From Dryocosmus kuriphilus (Eukaryota; Arthropoda; Insecta; Hymenoptera; Cynipidae), in the NCBI GenBank assembly GCA_038277395.1, contig CM076189.1, positions 109,547,351 through 109,611,350 on the forward strand: a DNA stretch of 64,000 nucleotides. Reading direction: 5' to 3'. The notes below the pieces were generated by a model. The model did no database searches and had not been told where the DNA came from. It saw nothing but the letters and a program-made list of their open reading frames with translations. Numbering within the stretch: position 1 is the first letter of the stretch; every line of letters begins with the position of its first letter. The translations under genes were made by a program, and so were the position numbers. This document shows, piece by piece, positions 43,663 to 55,092 of this stretch.

Positions 43663-44978
43663 CGAGGGCCTACCCAAAAGAAACCGAACTACTTTTGTAC
43701 AAAGTTATTATTTTGATTTTTCTACAAAAAACATTTAATCTCCTTCAAAGCACTCTCCATTGGAGACAATACACTTATCTAACCTTTTATTCCATTGTTC
43801 GAAACATTTTTTAAATTCCTCTTTTGTGATGCTTGACAGCGCCTCCGTCGTCTTTTCCTTCACTTCAGCTACGTCCGCAAAACGCTTTCCTTTCATGTCC
43901 CTTTTCATTCGGGGGAATAAAAAAAAGTCACAGGGAGCTAAATCGGGTGGGTGAGGAACAGTGGCCATGCTATTTTTGGTCAAAAATCGGCGAACAGAAA
44001 GAGGTGTGTGAGCAGGGGCGTTGTCGTGGTGGAAAAACCAGTCCTCCGACTGCCACAAATCAGGCCTTTTCCGTCGTAAACTGTTGCGCAATCTTTTCAA
44101 GACTTCCAGGTAAAATGCCTTATTAACTGTCTGACCCGGTGGAACAAATTCTGAATGGACGACTCCTCTCACATCGAAAAAACAAATGAGCATCGTCTTA
44201 ATGTTTGACCTCACCTGACGAGCTTTTTTAGGGCGAGGCGAATTTTGAGTCTTCCATTGACTTGACTGTTGCTTAGTTTCAGGATCGTATCCATAACACC
44301 ACGATTCGTCACCTGTTATGACCTTGGAAAAAAAGTTTGGATCATTTTGGAATTCCTCCTTCAAAGCAGAGCATGCTTGCACGCGGCCTTGTTTTTGCTC
44401 TGCAGTCAGCAGTCGAGGAACAAATTTTGCAGCCACCCTTCTCATCCCCAAATGTTCACTTAGAATTCTCTGTACTGAACTCCAACTCACGCCAGATTTC
44501 TCCACAACTTCTTCGATGGTCCTTCGTCGATCTTCCAGGATGATTTCACGAATTTTTTCAACATTTTCGTCGGTTCGGGCCGTCGAAGGACGTCCAGAGC
44601 GAGGTTGATCGTCAATTGACATTTCCCCACTTTTAAAACGAGAAAACCACTCGAACACTTGAGTTTTTCCCATAGCATCATCCTTGTAGGCCGTTTTTAA
44701 CGTTTGAAGAGTTTCTGTGCCCGTTTTCCCGAGCAGGAAGCAAAACCTCACGTTAGCACGCTGATCACGAAAATCAACCATCACAAAAAACGACGAGCGC
44801 GCAAAGCAACAGTCACAAAAAAAATTACACACACCAAATGCAACCTTACACAGTGATAGCAGTTGGCATACTAACTGGTGAAAAGTGCCTCTACACGCAC
44901 CTACCGGCAAAAACCCGGTACTACAACAACTCCGCTCCCCACACAACATCACTTCGGTTTCTTTTGGGTAGGCCCTCG
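43663..44978 (-). mobile_element. mariner element, full length
   Basis: The 1316-bp element is flanked by TA (43661-43662, 44979-44980). Its inverted ends are identical for 26 bp, starting CGAGGGCCTACCCAAAAG. It contains an uninterrupted transposase. Removing it restores the sequence matched at about 33640-33700, so it inserted after the block was duplicated. Identical ends and an open frame point to a young insertion. Confidence 0.95.
43735..44781 (-). CDS. mariner transposase, open frame with shortened catalytic spacing
   Basis: The start MVDFRDQRANVRFCFLLGKT at 44781 matches mariner N-termini; an in-frame ATG at 44952 near the terminal repeat is not favoured. The 348 residues contain the helix-turn-helix part (QVFEWFSRFKSGEMSIDD; SGVSWSSVQRILSEHLGMRR), first Asp in VITGDESWCYGYD (residue 158), second Asp in FHHDNAPAHT (253) and third Asp in LAPCDFFLFP (285). 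Mariners keep 34 residues between the second and third Asp. Here there are 31, because the usual YSP of HPPYSPDLAP is missing (HPPDLAP). It would cut and paste at TA sites if active, but the deletion may disable it. Confidence 0.93.
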   Translation of the reverse strand: MVDFRDQRANVRFCFLLGKTGTETLQTLKTAYKDDAMGKTQVFEWFSRFKSGEMSIDDQPRSGRPSTARTDENVEKIREIILEDRRRTIEEVVEKSGVSWSSVQRILSEHLGMRRVAAKFVPRLLTAEQKQGRVQACSALKEEFQNDPNFFSKVITGDESWCYGYDPETKQQSSQWKTQNSPRPKKARQVRSNIKTMLICFFDVRGVVHSEFVPPGQTVNKAFYLEVLKRLRNSLRRKRPDLWQSEDWFFHHDNAPAHTPLSVRRFLTKNSMATVPHPPDLAPCDFFLFPRMKRDMKGKRFADVAEVKEKTTEALSSITKEEFKKCFEQWNKRLDKCIVSNGECFEGD

Positions 44979-45009
44979 TACAAGCACTTTTTCTAGATTC
45001 GCCCCTTCC

Positions 45010-47340
45010 TTATTTTATTCAGTCGAGACTCTAAAACTCTTTAAAACCCATTAAAATCCCTTAAGCCTTAAAAATACCTCGAAGTGTCTTCAAACCTTTA
45101 AAATACCTTAAAACTACTCAAAATCCTTCTAAACACATAATATGCCTTAAAACATTCAAAATTCTAAAACCACTAAAATCTCTTCAGCCCCTTAAACCCC
45201 ATAAATTCTGTCAATCACATTAATTCCTTAAAATTTTCTAAAGCAAATAAAATTCCTTAAAAGCTTTTAAGATCCTTCAAATTCTTTAGATCCGTGAAAA
45301 CAATCTTTAAAATCCTAAAGACATTCTAATCTCTCAAATCCCTTATGCCCCTTAAATCCCTTAAAATACATTATACCTTAAAATCATATCAATGCCTTAA
45401 AATAGCTTAACCTCTTAAAGCTTTAAAAGACTTAAAATCTTACAGATTGCAAATTGCCTTAAAACACATAAACCTTTTAAACTCTAAAATCCGTTAAATA
45501 CCTTAAACTTCTCAAGTTCCATAAAAATCCTTTAAGCACCTTAAATCACTGAAAATACATTAGGTAATACTTCAAAATCTTCTGAAGCACCTAGAAGCCC
45601 ATAAAAACTCTTAAAATACTTATAATACCTTAAAAATTAAAAAACTTCATATCTCTTAAAACACTCATAGTCTTTAACATTACTTAAATTCCTTAAGTCG
45701 CTTAAAATCACTTATTCCCTTAATCCTTTAAACATTCGAAATCCCTTGAAGTCTCCTAAAATATTTCAAAAATATTTAAAGACTTAGAATAGTAAATGTA
45801 AGTCCTTTATTTTTCTTTAAACCATTAAATACCTTAAAACCCCTTAAATCTAAAAAAGTTCCTTGTAAGACTTGATATCCTTTAAACGCCCTTAAACAAA
45901 ATTAGTATCTCTTGAAACCCTCCACTTACTTCAAAAAGTGTGATGTCACTTAAAAACTCTTAAAATACCTTAAGCACTTAAAATTTATTAAATCCATTAG
46001 ACTATTAAAATGCCGGTGAAATCTGATTTAATTTTTAAAGCTTCAGCTTTGAGTTTGTTAGAGTAGTGAAACTTAAAATCCATTAAAATGAATTGAAATC
46101 ATAGAAACCATTAAAATACCCTAGCAAGCATTAAACCCATCAAATACATAAAATCCTTCCAGAGAATCTCTACAGTCCTTTAACCCCCTTAAATCCATTA
46201 AGACGCATAAACCGCCAAACTCCGTTAAAAGCTTTAAAATACCCTAAAACACTTAAGAATACTTCTGAGCACACAAAAAATCAAAAAAAAAAACATTAAA
46301 ATCTCTTGAATCTTTAAAAACACATCAATCACATAAAATCCTTTAAATCGCACAAAATCCTTTAAATCAATTAAAATTGTGTAGAACGAATGAAAACTAA
46401 AGGATCCCTAAATGGTTTGAAACTGTTAAACCCCTTTAACCACTTTCAACACTAAAATTCCTTAAAATCTTTTAAAATCTGTTAAACTCATAAACCACTT
46501 TAAATTTGGCTTAGAATCAATTACATAAATTCCTTCAATTCTTTAAAATTTTAGAATCCTTAAAATCCTTACACTCCTAATAGCCTTAAAATAAGCAAAC
46601 GCTTTCAAATCCTTTAGACCCTTAACATTTTTAAAAGTTTTTAAACCCCTTAAAACACCTAATTTCCGCTAAATTATTTTAACGCCTTAAAACTCCTTAA
46701 ACCCTCTTAAACACATTGAAATCCTTTCGAAAACCTTAAAATTGTATAAGATACTTAAATTCCTTATATCCCTTAAAATAACCTAATCAAATGAAACTTT
46801 AAATCCCCTAAAACCCTGAACATACTTAAGTTCCTTAACATCATTAAACTCCTTCAAACTCTTTGAACCCCTTTAACCCTTTAATTCCGTTAAAATACCT
46901 AAGGTACGTTAAATCCTTTAATCTTTAAAATTCCTTAAAATAATTAAAATCCCTTAGGTCTCTCCAAATCCGTGAAAATCTGTCAAACGCATGAAAAATC
47001 CTAAAATAATTAAGACATCGAAACTCAGAAATCCTTCAAACACTGTCAAAATACTATAAACCCTTAAACTGTAAGATCCTGTAAAACCATTAAAAATACT
47101 CAGGTCCTTTAAATACCTTAAGTCTCTACAAGCCCTTCCATTCTTTTAAAATTGCTTAAAATTCTTTATATATCTTAAAGCCCATAAAGCACCTAAATCG
47201 TTTAAATCACCTAAAGATCTTAAATCGCTTAAAGCACTTTAAACAATTAAAATCCCTAAATGCCTTGAAACTCTTGAAAAAAAATTTCGAACTCTTAGAT
47301 TCACTTAAATCGCTTAAAATCTTATATATTCCCTCAAATC
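45010..47340. repeat. CTTAAAATCCCTTAAA degenerate array
   Basis: About 2.3 kb of imperfect units (CCTTAAAATCC, CTTTAAAACC, CCCTTAAACC). It is the reverse-complement form of 32040-33640 and occupies the equivalent place beyond the gene-upstream region. No frame or embedded gene is seen. Confidence 0.75.
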
Positions 47341-48490
47341 TCATAAACATAACCCATAAAAATAAAAAAATGAAAGGAAATTAATAACAATGAGAAACTA
47401 ACGGCACTTAAGGGAAATTTCGTAAATTTGAGTTAAGGAAATCAACGAAAATTTAAAAGGAACAAAATTTTTATCCTTCCTCGCTTGAAGATTTTATAAT
47501 TCCGGAGGCTTTGAATACAGATTAAAATCTTAGAGCTGCTGTTTTGAGTTTCTTACAATTTGTAAGTTTCAAATTATGCAATTTAATGTTAAAGTGTTCA
47601 AGATTTCATATTATTTTTTTAATTCTATTTTTTCTGAAATATTGGAAATTTTTGTGATTAACTTTAGGAATGATTAATTCAAAATGGAAGCTTTCAAGTA
47701 AGCATGTTTGGAAACATATGTGTGGAGAATTTGTTATAAATAATAGTTGTAATAATCTTTTACACTTACATTTGAAATGAGCGAAAAATACGGATGTGAG
47801 AATTATAATATTAGAAAAAAGCTGCATTTTTTTAAAAACGGATCCATTTGTAAAATGACGAAAATTAAGCTTTTTATTTAATGCTTCTCTTGATAAATGG
47901 CTGCTACATATACAGTATTTTATTACATTTATTTCATAATGACACTTTATTTGCTCCTTTGAAAGATATTTTGAAGTATGGTTATATTTATCTCATATTT
48001 TGAAGTCTTTCGTATTTGCCAGATTTATTAAGCACAATCTTTAAAAAATTAGAATTTTTATTAAAGATTACAGTATTTGTTCTATGTATTGCATGATACT
48101 TTCAGTAGAAAGAGAGTTATATTATTTTTTTTATCTCTTAAGTTTCTGTGCTATGTACAACGATTGAATTAATAAAAAAAATTTTGGTTAAAGAAACTTC
48201 TTTTAAATCCTCAATTTTCTGAGATACAGTTGAATTTCGCGGGTTTTTTATCAAGTTACATTAAAGAAATTCATTCCGAATTAATAAATAAAAAACTTAA
48301 CCTTTTATTTTTGTAGTTTTTTAAAGGAGTGACAAAACTTTTTAGAAATTTGAAAAAGGAGAGACCTTAGCAATATTTAAAAAATTTCGAAGTTTAAAAT
48401 TAACCATTGATATATATTTAATGAGTTTCTAGTTGTTTATTTGAATACATATCTAAAAATTTTTAATTTAATAACTCACATATACATTCT
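47341..48490. other. AT-rich interval, no gene seen
   Basis: Low-complexity AT-rich DNA. A 73-codon minus frame at 47606-47827 has no motif or copy elsewhere and is not supported. Confidence 0.5.
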
Positions 48491-48703
48491 TTATTTGTTT
48501 ATACTCTCTCCCTTTTATGGGTTTGAGAGTCTTTACATAGCCATTACATGTATTCTTACAAACAAGCCTCATACTATCTTACGAACTAACGCTTCCACTC
48601 GACTTACATTATTCCTCTTATTTCTAAACGCGTGCGACTTTGCCCTGGGATTCCGTTTCCTCTTACCATTCTTAATTTCATAACTTGACTCTAGTCCGCA
48701 ACA

Positions 48704-48776
48704 CTATTTTGGAAATATTCCTTTTTCGGCGATCCATTTCTTGTTTTTTTCTTGCCTACCCTGTGCACCCAGCTCT

Positions 48777-48819
<43 letters not shown>

Positions 48820-51517
48820 ATTCCAGCTCCTTCATCCATTCTTCCCACCGAACATTTTCATTTAGAATCCATTTTATTCTCTCTTCCATACCCCCCCCCC
48901 CCCCCCCCCCCACTTCGTCACCTGTACACCTCTCTAACACATGCAACCATGTTTCCTTCTCATACCTACATACTCCGCATATATTCTCCTCTTCCTTCAT
49001 CCAATACCTGCATGCTCCAATACACTCTCCAATTCTGAATCTCACCACTCTATTTCATTTGTTCTCCTTTTTAATTTTTTTAGGTAATCCGGTTTCCCCT
49101 GCCCTTTAGCCATTGTGTACCAGCTGTTATATCTCGAATTTGGGATTTTTTCCCGTCTTCCTCCCCTTGTCAAGCCTTCAACTTCTGCTCTATTTCCTCC
49201 CTCTCTCTATCCATCACTTGCATACCACATTTCCACCTCCTTTCATATCTCTCATCCTCCCATTTCGAATACCCCACGTTACCCCTCTTCTCTTTATACA
49301 TAACTTCCCGGCTACTCGCTTGTGCAATTTTGCTTCCCTCTGCCCATATTCGTTTCTCTTCGAACTTCCAGACTCTTCTCACTTGCCTGATCACCATTTT
49401 TTCTCGTTCTATTTCTTCCCTTAGCATATAACCTGGGCAGCTCCAGCTCACTCACAAACACCCATCTCAGAAACCTCTCATGCAAACTTTCCACTCTTTT
49501 ATGTCCTTTCCATCCCCAAATTTCCACTCCATATCTTAAAACTGACCATACTAACGCATCAAACATCCACACTCTCATCTTCCAGTCATCTTTAAATCTT
49601 CTTTTCCCTATGCCCCACACATCTCCCATTAATTTGCTCGCACATTCTAATCTCTTTCTCACCTGCAGCACGCTTCCTCCCCTCGTTTCGAACCAATATC
49701 CTAGATAGCAAAATTCATCCACCAACTCCACCACCACGCTATTTACCTTCCATTCGAACACTAAGGAGCTCCTTTTATTTCTGAAACACATCATCTTGGT
49801 CTCGTTTACATTCACTGTTAAACCCTTGTCTCTCACATATTCTTCGAACACTTTCATCAACAAATTCATGCCTCCTTAATCATCCGCTACTAGCACTACC
49901 TCATCTGCATAAGCTAGTGAATACACTTTGCCTGTTCCTAATGCTGTCCCCCCTTTCCCTTCCTCTTCAACTTCTCCTCTAAATCTGCCAGAATGATACT
50001 AAACAGAAGTGGGCTCAACGGACAGCCTTGCCTGAGCCCCATTCCTGTCCAGAATTCCTCACCTTTCTTATCTCCTATCTTCACTCTTATCTTAATATCC
50101 ACAAATATTTCTTTTATTCTCTCTATTGAACCTTCGTCTACTTCTCTCTCTTTCATGGCTGACAATAACACCCTCCTCTTAACAGAGTCAAATGCTGCCT
50201 TAAAGTCCACAAACGATGCGAATAGTTTTCCTTTCTTACGCCCTAGGTTCCTATTGACTATGTAGATGAGCACGTAGACGTTATCTGTGGTTCCCATCCC
50301 TTTTCGCAAACCTGTTTGATTATGTGGTATACATCTCTTTCCTTCCACCTGTCTTTCCAATCACCTTCTAAGCACTTCCGCATGAATTTTATACCGCACC
50401 GACATGAGTGTAATACCTCTATAATCCTCTACTTTTCCCCTACCCTTTCTTAATCAGCGGAACTACCAGCCTTGTCTTCCAGTCCTACGGCCATCCTTCT
50501 CCTTTCCATACTTTATTACATATCCTCCACATTTCATCCCTCACCCCTATTCCTCCATATTTTAGTGCTTCATTTTCCAAGCCATCTTCCCCTGATGCCT
50601 TGTTTCTTTTCAACCTTGTAATCGCCTCATTTACTTCATCCCTACTAATCTCGTTTACACTGTCCTCGTCCACATCCACGACCTTTCTCCCTTCTCCCTT
50701 TACCCTACATTCCACGCCTCCTAACAGCTCCTTGAAGTTCTTCGTCCATTCTTTCATTCCTATTTCTTCGTTTATAACCTCCCTTCCTCCTCTTTCCCTA
50801 TTTATCACTTACCATTCCCTCACTTCTTTTACTGCTCTTTCTACCTCTTCCACCTACCTTTCTTTCTCCTTCTGTCTTTTCTCCTTTATCATTCTTTCGT
50901 GCTTCCTCTTCATCCTGTTGAGTTGTCCTTTTCCATTTCCCCTTTCCTCCATTTTCTCATACTCTCCTTTATCCTATCTTTACTTTTCGTGCATTCATCA
51001 TCCCACCAACCTCTTCTAAGACCCTCTCTGTTTCCCGCGGTCTCACCTCTTCCCTTACCTTATCAGTCACTCTTTTTAGTTTTTCTAGCAGCGTGTCTAC
51101 TCCTTCTTCTTCCAAACCCCCTATCTCCTCGTTTTTCATTTTTTCTCTAAATTCTCTCAAGTTTTCCTCCACCCAGCTGCCCATTTTCATTTTCCTTTCT
51201 CTCTTTCTTTTCCTCTTCCCCCTATTGCACTTTTGGCCAACACATCTCATTGTAGCGATCACCGGAAAGTGTTTTGAGCCTACCACGTTACCCACTTCCA
51301 TTCTTACCATCAGCTTCCTTATTCTTTCTTCTGCCATAACGTAATCTATTACGGTATCACATATACCCGCGTAAGTATATTCTCGTTCTTCATCCCCCTT
51401 TGTATTGACATTACAAATGAACCATCCCTCCTCTCCCAGCAAATCCAATAGCCCTCTTCCCTCCTTTAAGTACATATACATGTATTCGAACCAATTAAGA
51501 AATTTATCATTTTCCAT
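48704..51517 (-). pseudogene. LINE ORF2: endonuclease end, reverse transcriptase, C-terminal finger
   Basis: Minus-strand order is: endonuclease end (TVIDYVMAEERIRKLMV, then GSKHFPVIA, where the usual SDH is SKH), linker, then ITRLKRNKASGEDGLENEAL. Next come KRCIPHNQTGLRKGMGTTDN, FVDFKAAFDSVKRRVLL, GLRQGCPLSPLLFSIILADL and the catalytic box SLAYADEVVLVAD (49880-49930; YADD is YADE). Thumb is DEFCYLGYWFETRGGSVLQV. The tail (48704-49048) has RYWMKEEENICGVCRYEKET and HVLERC, a CCHC-like finger. Frame changes and stops occur between pieces. Confidence 0.82.
48783..48911. repeat. (CT)n tract and C homopolymer
   Basis: CT dinucleotides run from 48783 to 48815, and 21 C residues from 48891 to 48911. 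Both lie inside the LINE coding remnant and probably vary in length between individuals. The C run may also be an assembly weak point. Confidence 0.85.
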
Positions 51518-51519
51518 GT

Positions 51520-51943
51520 TTCTAAATTTCTAAAAGTTTCTGGAATTCTTCTAGAAAACTTTTAACGTAAAAAAATTATAACTTCTTTATCTAGCTCGCG
51601 TAATTAAAATTTGGTTAATTTAACTAAACAATAAACTTACAGAATATTTTCAAAACTTCTTGTTTCTAAATTTCTAAAAATTCTAAATAAACAGTATTGT
51701 TTAAGATTTTCCAAGCTACTATGTTCCTACATTTCTAAAAATGTCGTCTAAAAAACGCAGAATCTTTTATCTCTACTAATTTTAAAATATTAAGCTTTTT
51801 AATTTGATTTAATTTAAGCTAATTTTCAGTTCACCGGAATTCCATTGAGCCTAAATTTTATTTTATCAAATTATCATTTAACACAACTTTTCTTTTCTCC
51901 ATTTAACAGCTTTCACCATTTTTATAGTTATATATATATATTA

Positions 51944-52004
<61 letters not shown>

Positions 52005-52395
52005 AGTTTTTTTTTAGAAATTTGAAAAAGTAGAAAAATTAGGATTCTTTAACAAAATATATATAAATTACTGTAAACTACAAACTTAGTAAATTTTATT
52101 TTCGATTATTTTCATTTTTCCGGAATTCCGTTTGAAATAAATAAAATTTATTTTAACGAATTACCACATAAAATAATTTTTAACTTCACCAAAAATTAAT
52201 TAATACTTAATTAAATGTTAAAGCTTAAGATTTTCTGTTTATTTATTTATTTATTTATTTATTTATTTTCTAAAATTTTTGTTTAGTTAAAATAACCAAA
52301 TTTTAATTGCAAGTACTCGATGACAGAACTTAGACATTTCTTTATTTTAAAAGTTTCTTAGAAAAGGTTGGAAATCTAGAAACTTAAAAAATGTT
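51520..52395. repeat. AT-rich stretch with a long (TA)n tract
   Basis: Inverted relative of 14900-15900 (shared CACCGGAATTCCATTG at 51834 and TTCCGGAATTCCGTTTGA at 52119 on the opposite strand). TA dinucleotides run from 51929 to 52001 with small interruptions. A TTTA tract lies at about 52237-52268. No gene. Confidence 0.7.
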
Positions 52396-52412
52396 CAAGA
52401 ATTTTCTTTATT

Positions 52413-54373
52413 GGTTGGTTTATTTATTTATACTCTCTCCCTTTTACGGGTTTGAGAGGCTCTAGATATCCATCACATCTTTACATCCAGCGCAGATTTT
52501 ACAAATACTTATTCATACCTTATTTTATATGTAAATGATTTCTTAATCTCTAATCTAAATCTACGCACTGCCGTTCAAGACCTAGGGCTTCCGTTTCCTC
52601 TCGCCATTTCCATTCTATTGATGTTATATTAATCCGCGACACTACTGACTTTCCTTTTGCCTCTATACGAATCATTTGGCTCTTCTCTACTCTGTATGAC
52701 CTGCTCTTTCTCTCAGCCTTCCCAATTTCTTCATCCATCCCCCGCACATTCCAAAAAACTACTTTAATCCCATTTTCGCACTCTCTTTCCCTTCTCTCCA
52801 CATTCTTACACTTATCTCGTTCGCAAACCGCGGCACTTCTACTCTGCTCTTAGTCACCTCTGCTCCCCTTCGACATTGAGACCGCTCACCTATTTTAAAC
52901 ACCTCTCTCTCTCTCGTCCCATATCCACACCATCTCATTCACCCCCAGCATGTCTCTCCCAAACCAAACTCTATTCCCTTTTCTCCTCTCCTCCCAAGCC
53001 CTCTCTCCTATTAGCCATCCTTTCTTTCTCTCCCTCCATGTCATATCTTCATCAATTCTTACTTTTCTTCCCCTAAGCACCTTGCTCTTCCTCATTACCT
53101 CTGTCCTCTCCACTTCACTTCCCAGCTTGACTACGTACATCCTCGCTTTTCCTCCTTTCTTGTTGCCCACCCCCTTTATCTCCTGCACCTTGAAATTTGC
53201 TCCTATGACCCTGAAAAGTTTCTCTACCTCCTTCTTTCCCGTTTCGGCTTCTACTTGCAATCCTTTTATAACGACATTTCTCCTTTTCTTTTCCCTTTCA
53301 GACCCTTCCATTTTCCTTTCTAACCCACGTACTCTACATTTCATTCTCTCATTCTCCTCTCTCAAGTTCACACTTCCCTCTTCCCCGTCCCCTCTACCTA
53401 TTTCCTCACGATTCTCTTGACGTCCAGCTCTGCATTCTAAATTACATACCCTCTCTTCTACCTGCCTTATTACCTTTCTCCCCTCTTCCTGCTTTTTTCT
53501 CTGTCCCTCTATCATCCTCTCTAACTTTTGCCAAATTTTTTCCTTCTCTTTCTTCCAGCACTTTTCCCATTTCTCTTATTTCTCCTTTATATTTATGACC
53601 ATCCCCTCTGTTCCCCTCCCATGTTCCTTCCCTTCCGCTATCACCCTACTCACTACCTTCTCTAACTCTCGAAATATATTTTACATTGTGTCCTTTGTCT
53701 TATCTAATGCCTTATCCGTGGCCTTAATTGACTCTAACACCTTACCAATTGACTTGCCAAAATATAACCTCTCTGCGTCGCCCCCACTAGCCCGTCTGCC
53801 CGGCTCACCACTTCATTCATTGCACACTGGATCTCAGACTCTAATTCCCACCTTCGGGCACGTACTGCACTCTAGCGTTCTGTTGCCTTGGTCTCCTCGT
53901 AATCGGTCTGTTACCCTGTGGCCTGCTTACCCTACTTTACTTACCTTACCCGCTAGTCTCCTGACCCACTTATCAACCTCTTACTCCGCTCCCCACGCTT
54001 CCCTCACCCTACTTTTATCCTTCGCACTATTTTGCACAAAAAGACAGTAGTAATTAACGATAACCAGACCTTACCTCACCATCCGTCTTCCCAGTCACGT
54101 ACAACTTCACTACCCTGCTGTCTGTTCCCAAAACTAACTAACTAACTAACTCCAAACCTAACCTCACTCTTTAGCATGCAAGCCTTTTTCTCACATTTTA
54201 CTTTTATCCACCTTCCGCGACCCTTCCACTCATTCCTCCCACATACCAACTGCCATAACTCTACTCACAACCCTTTTTTCCACCCTTCACAACCCTTATT
54301 CACCACCAAAGCCAAAACGATCGCTCAAATTCTCACACCCGTCCCATCACTACCAGCGCTGGAAACGGAAGCC
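52413..54373 (-). mobile_element. ORF1-only non-autonomous LINE derivative, copy 2, with perfect target duplication
   Basis: The 1961-bp insertion is flanked by identical 17-bp copies of CAAGAATTTTCTTTATT (52396-52412 and 54374-54390). On the minus strand it has the 5' end GGCTTCCGTTTCCAGCGC, ORF1, a stub of ORF2, then the 3' tail ending GGGAGAGAGTATAAATAAAT. It has the same structure and deletion junction as 12472-14428 but a different target site. A 17-bp duplication and a TAAA-type tail mark target-primed reverse transcription. Confidence 0.88.
52550..53870 (-). pseudogene. LINE ORF1 with RRM-like domain, plus ORF2 stub
   Basis: The longest open piece (52895-53515, 206 residues) has a coiled coil (RRKKQEEGRKVIRQVEERV-like), then RRNVVIKGLQVEAETGKKEV, GNKKGGKARMYVVKLGSEV, VRIDEDMTWRERKKGWLIGE and NRVWFGRDMLGVNEMVWIWD. 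Upstream pieces to about 53870 lie in other frames. The stub at 52550-52801 begins VVFWNVRGMDEE, the start of the endonuclease, then reads a short novel tail to a stop instead of the rest of ORF2. Length and order match the copy at 12550-13960. Some frames are broken, so this copy itself is probably inactive. Confidence 0.65.
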
Positions 54374-54390
54374 CAAGAATTTTCTTTATT

Positions 54391-55092
54391 AAAATGAATT
54401 AAAAAAGTTTAATCGTAATAGTGTTTCGTTTTAACTGAATAAGAAGCTTTGAAGGGTCAGTAACTTAGAACGTAGACTCTTTATACATTTTCAAACTTTT
54501 TTAGAACAAAAAGTTGAAAATTTATAATTTGAGAAAGAAGAAAACTTTAAAACATTCCAGAAGATTTTGTTTTGTTGAGCCAGTCAAATTTAATCCTACT
54601 AATTAAACAAAAATATTAAAAAGCTCTTTTTTGTTTTAAAGGTTTTTCAGAATAAATTTATTATTTATTTAGAAAACATATACTTAAAAGGTTTTAAAAA
54701 TTGTTCTAAGTTTCATATTTTGTATTTAAGAGACTTTAATCTAAATAACTAAATAAATTTTGTTTTTAATTTTTTAATTCTTTTAGAAAACGTATGCAAT
54801 ATTAAGAAATGTAAAAATTTAGAACCTGAAACAATTTTTAAAAAATTTTTTCCATTTTTTGTTTGGATATCTTGAAATATTGTAATATATAAATAAATAC
54901 GAATCATGAAGGTTAACATGAAACCTTCTTTTTTCCTGCAAAACATGCATATTAACTACAGGGAACCAGTGCTTTACTGACGTCTTATTTCACAGTTGTA
55001 CCATATATATTACGCTCTGAGCTTATGTTAGTTTTGTCGAGTACTGTAGATACTCTAATTGACATAATACTACATCTGCATTGACTGGGATC
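54391..55092 (+). other. left part of block E: AT-rich sequence, ORF remnant and LINE leader
   Basis: Bases 54690-54900 match 34680-34900 and the reverse of 14440-14700. Bases 54900-54960 are the remnant of the reverse-strand exon-like ORF, ending at the same junction as in copy C. From 54965 the LINE leader follows (TGTTAGTTTTGTCGAGTACTG). Confidence 0.6.

Larger units (their letters stand above)
48491..51517 (-). mobile_element. K/E/R-rich LINE, 5'-truncated
   Basis: The minus-strand copy starts within the endonuclease (51517) and runs to a 3' tail CCCATAAAAGGGAGAGAG then TATAAACAAATAAAG (48491-48530). This tail is nearly the same as that of the ORF1-only derivatives. The body is pyrimidine-rich on the + strand, giving many long spurious + strand frames. 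A (CT)n tract at 48783-48815 and a 21-base C run at 48891-48911 have expanded within it. Confidence 0.8.

Noticed and set aside
2400..43700. Helitron as an explanation for the gene-carrying blocks
   Set aside because: No Rep/helicase coding sequence, and no TC..CTRR ends with a terminal hairpin were found.
44782..44952. Upstream ATG at 44952 as the mariner transposase start
   Set aside because: It lies next to the terminal repeat and adds a Cys-rich stretch unlike mariner N-termini. The start at 44781 matches the family length of about 345-350 residues.
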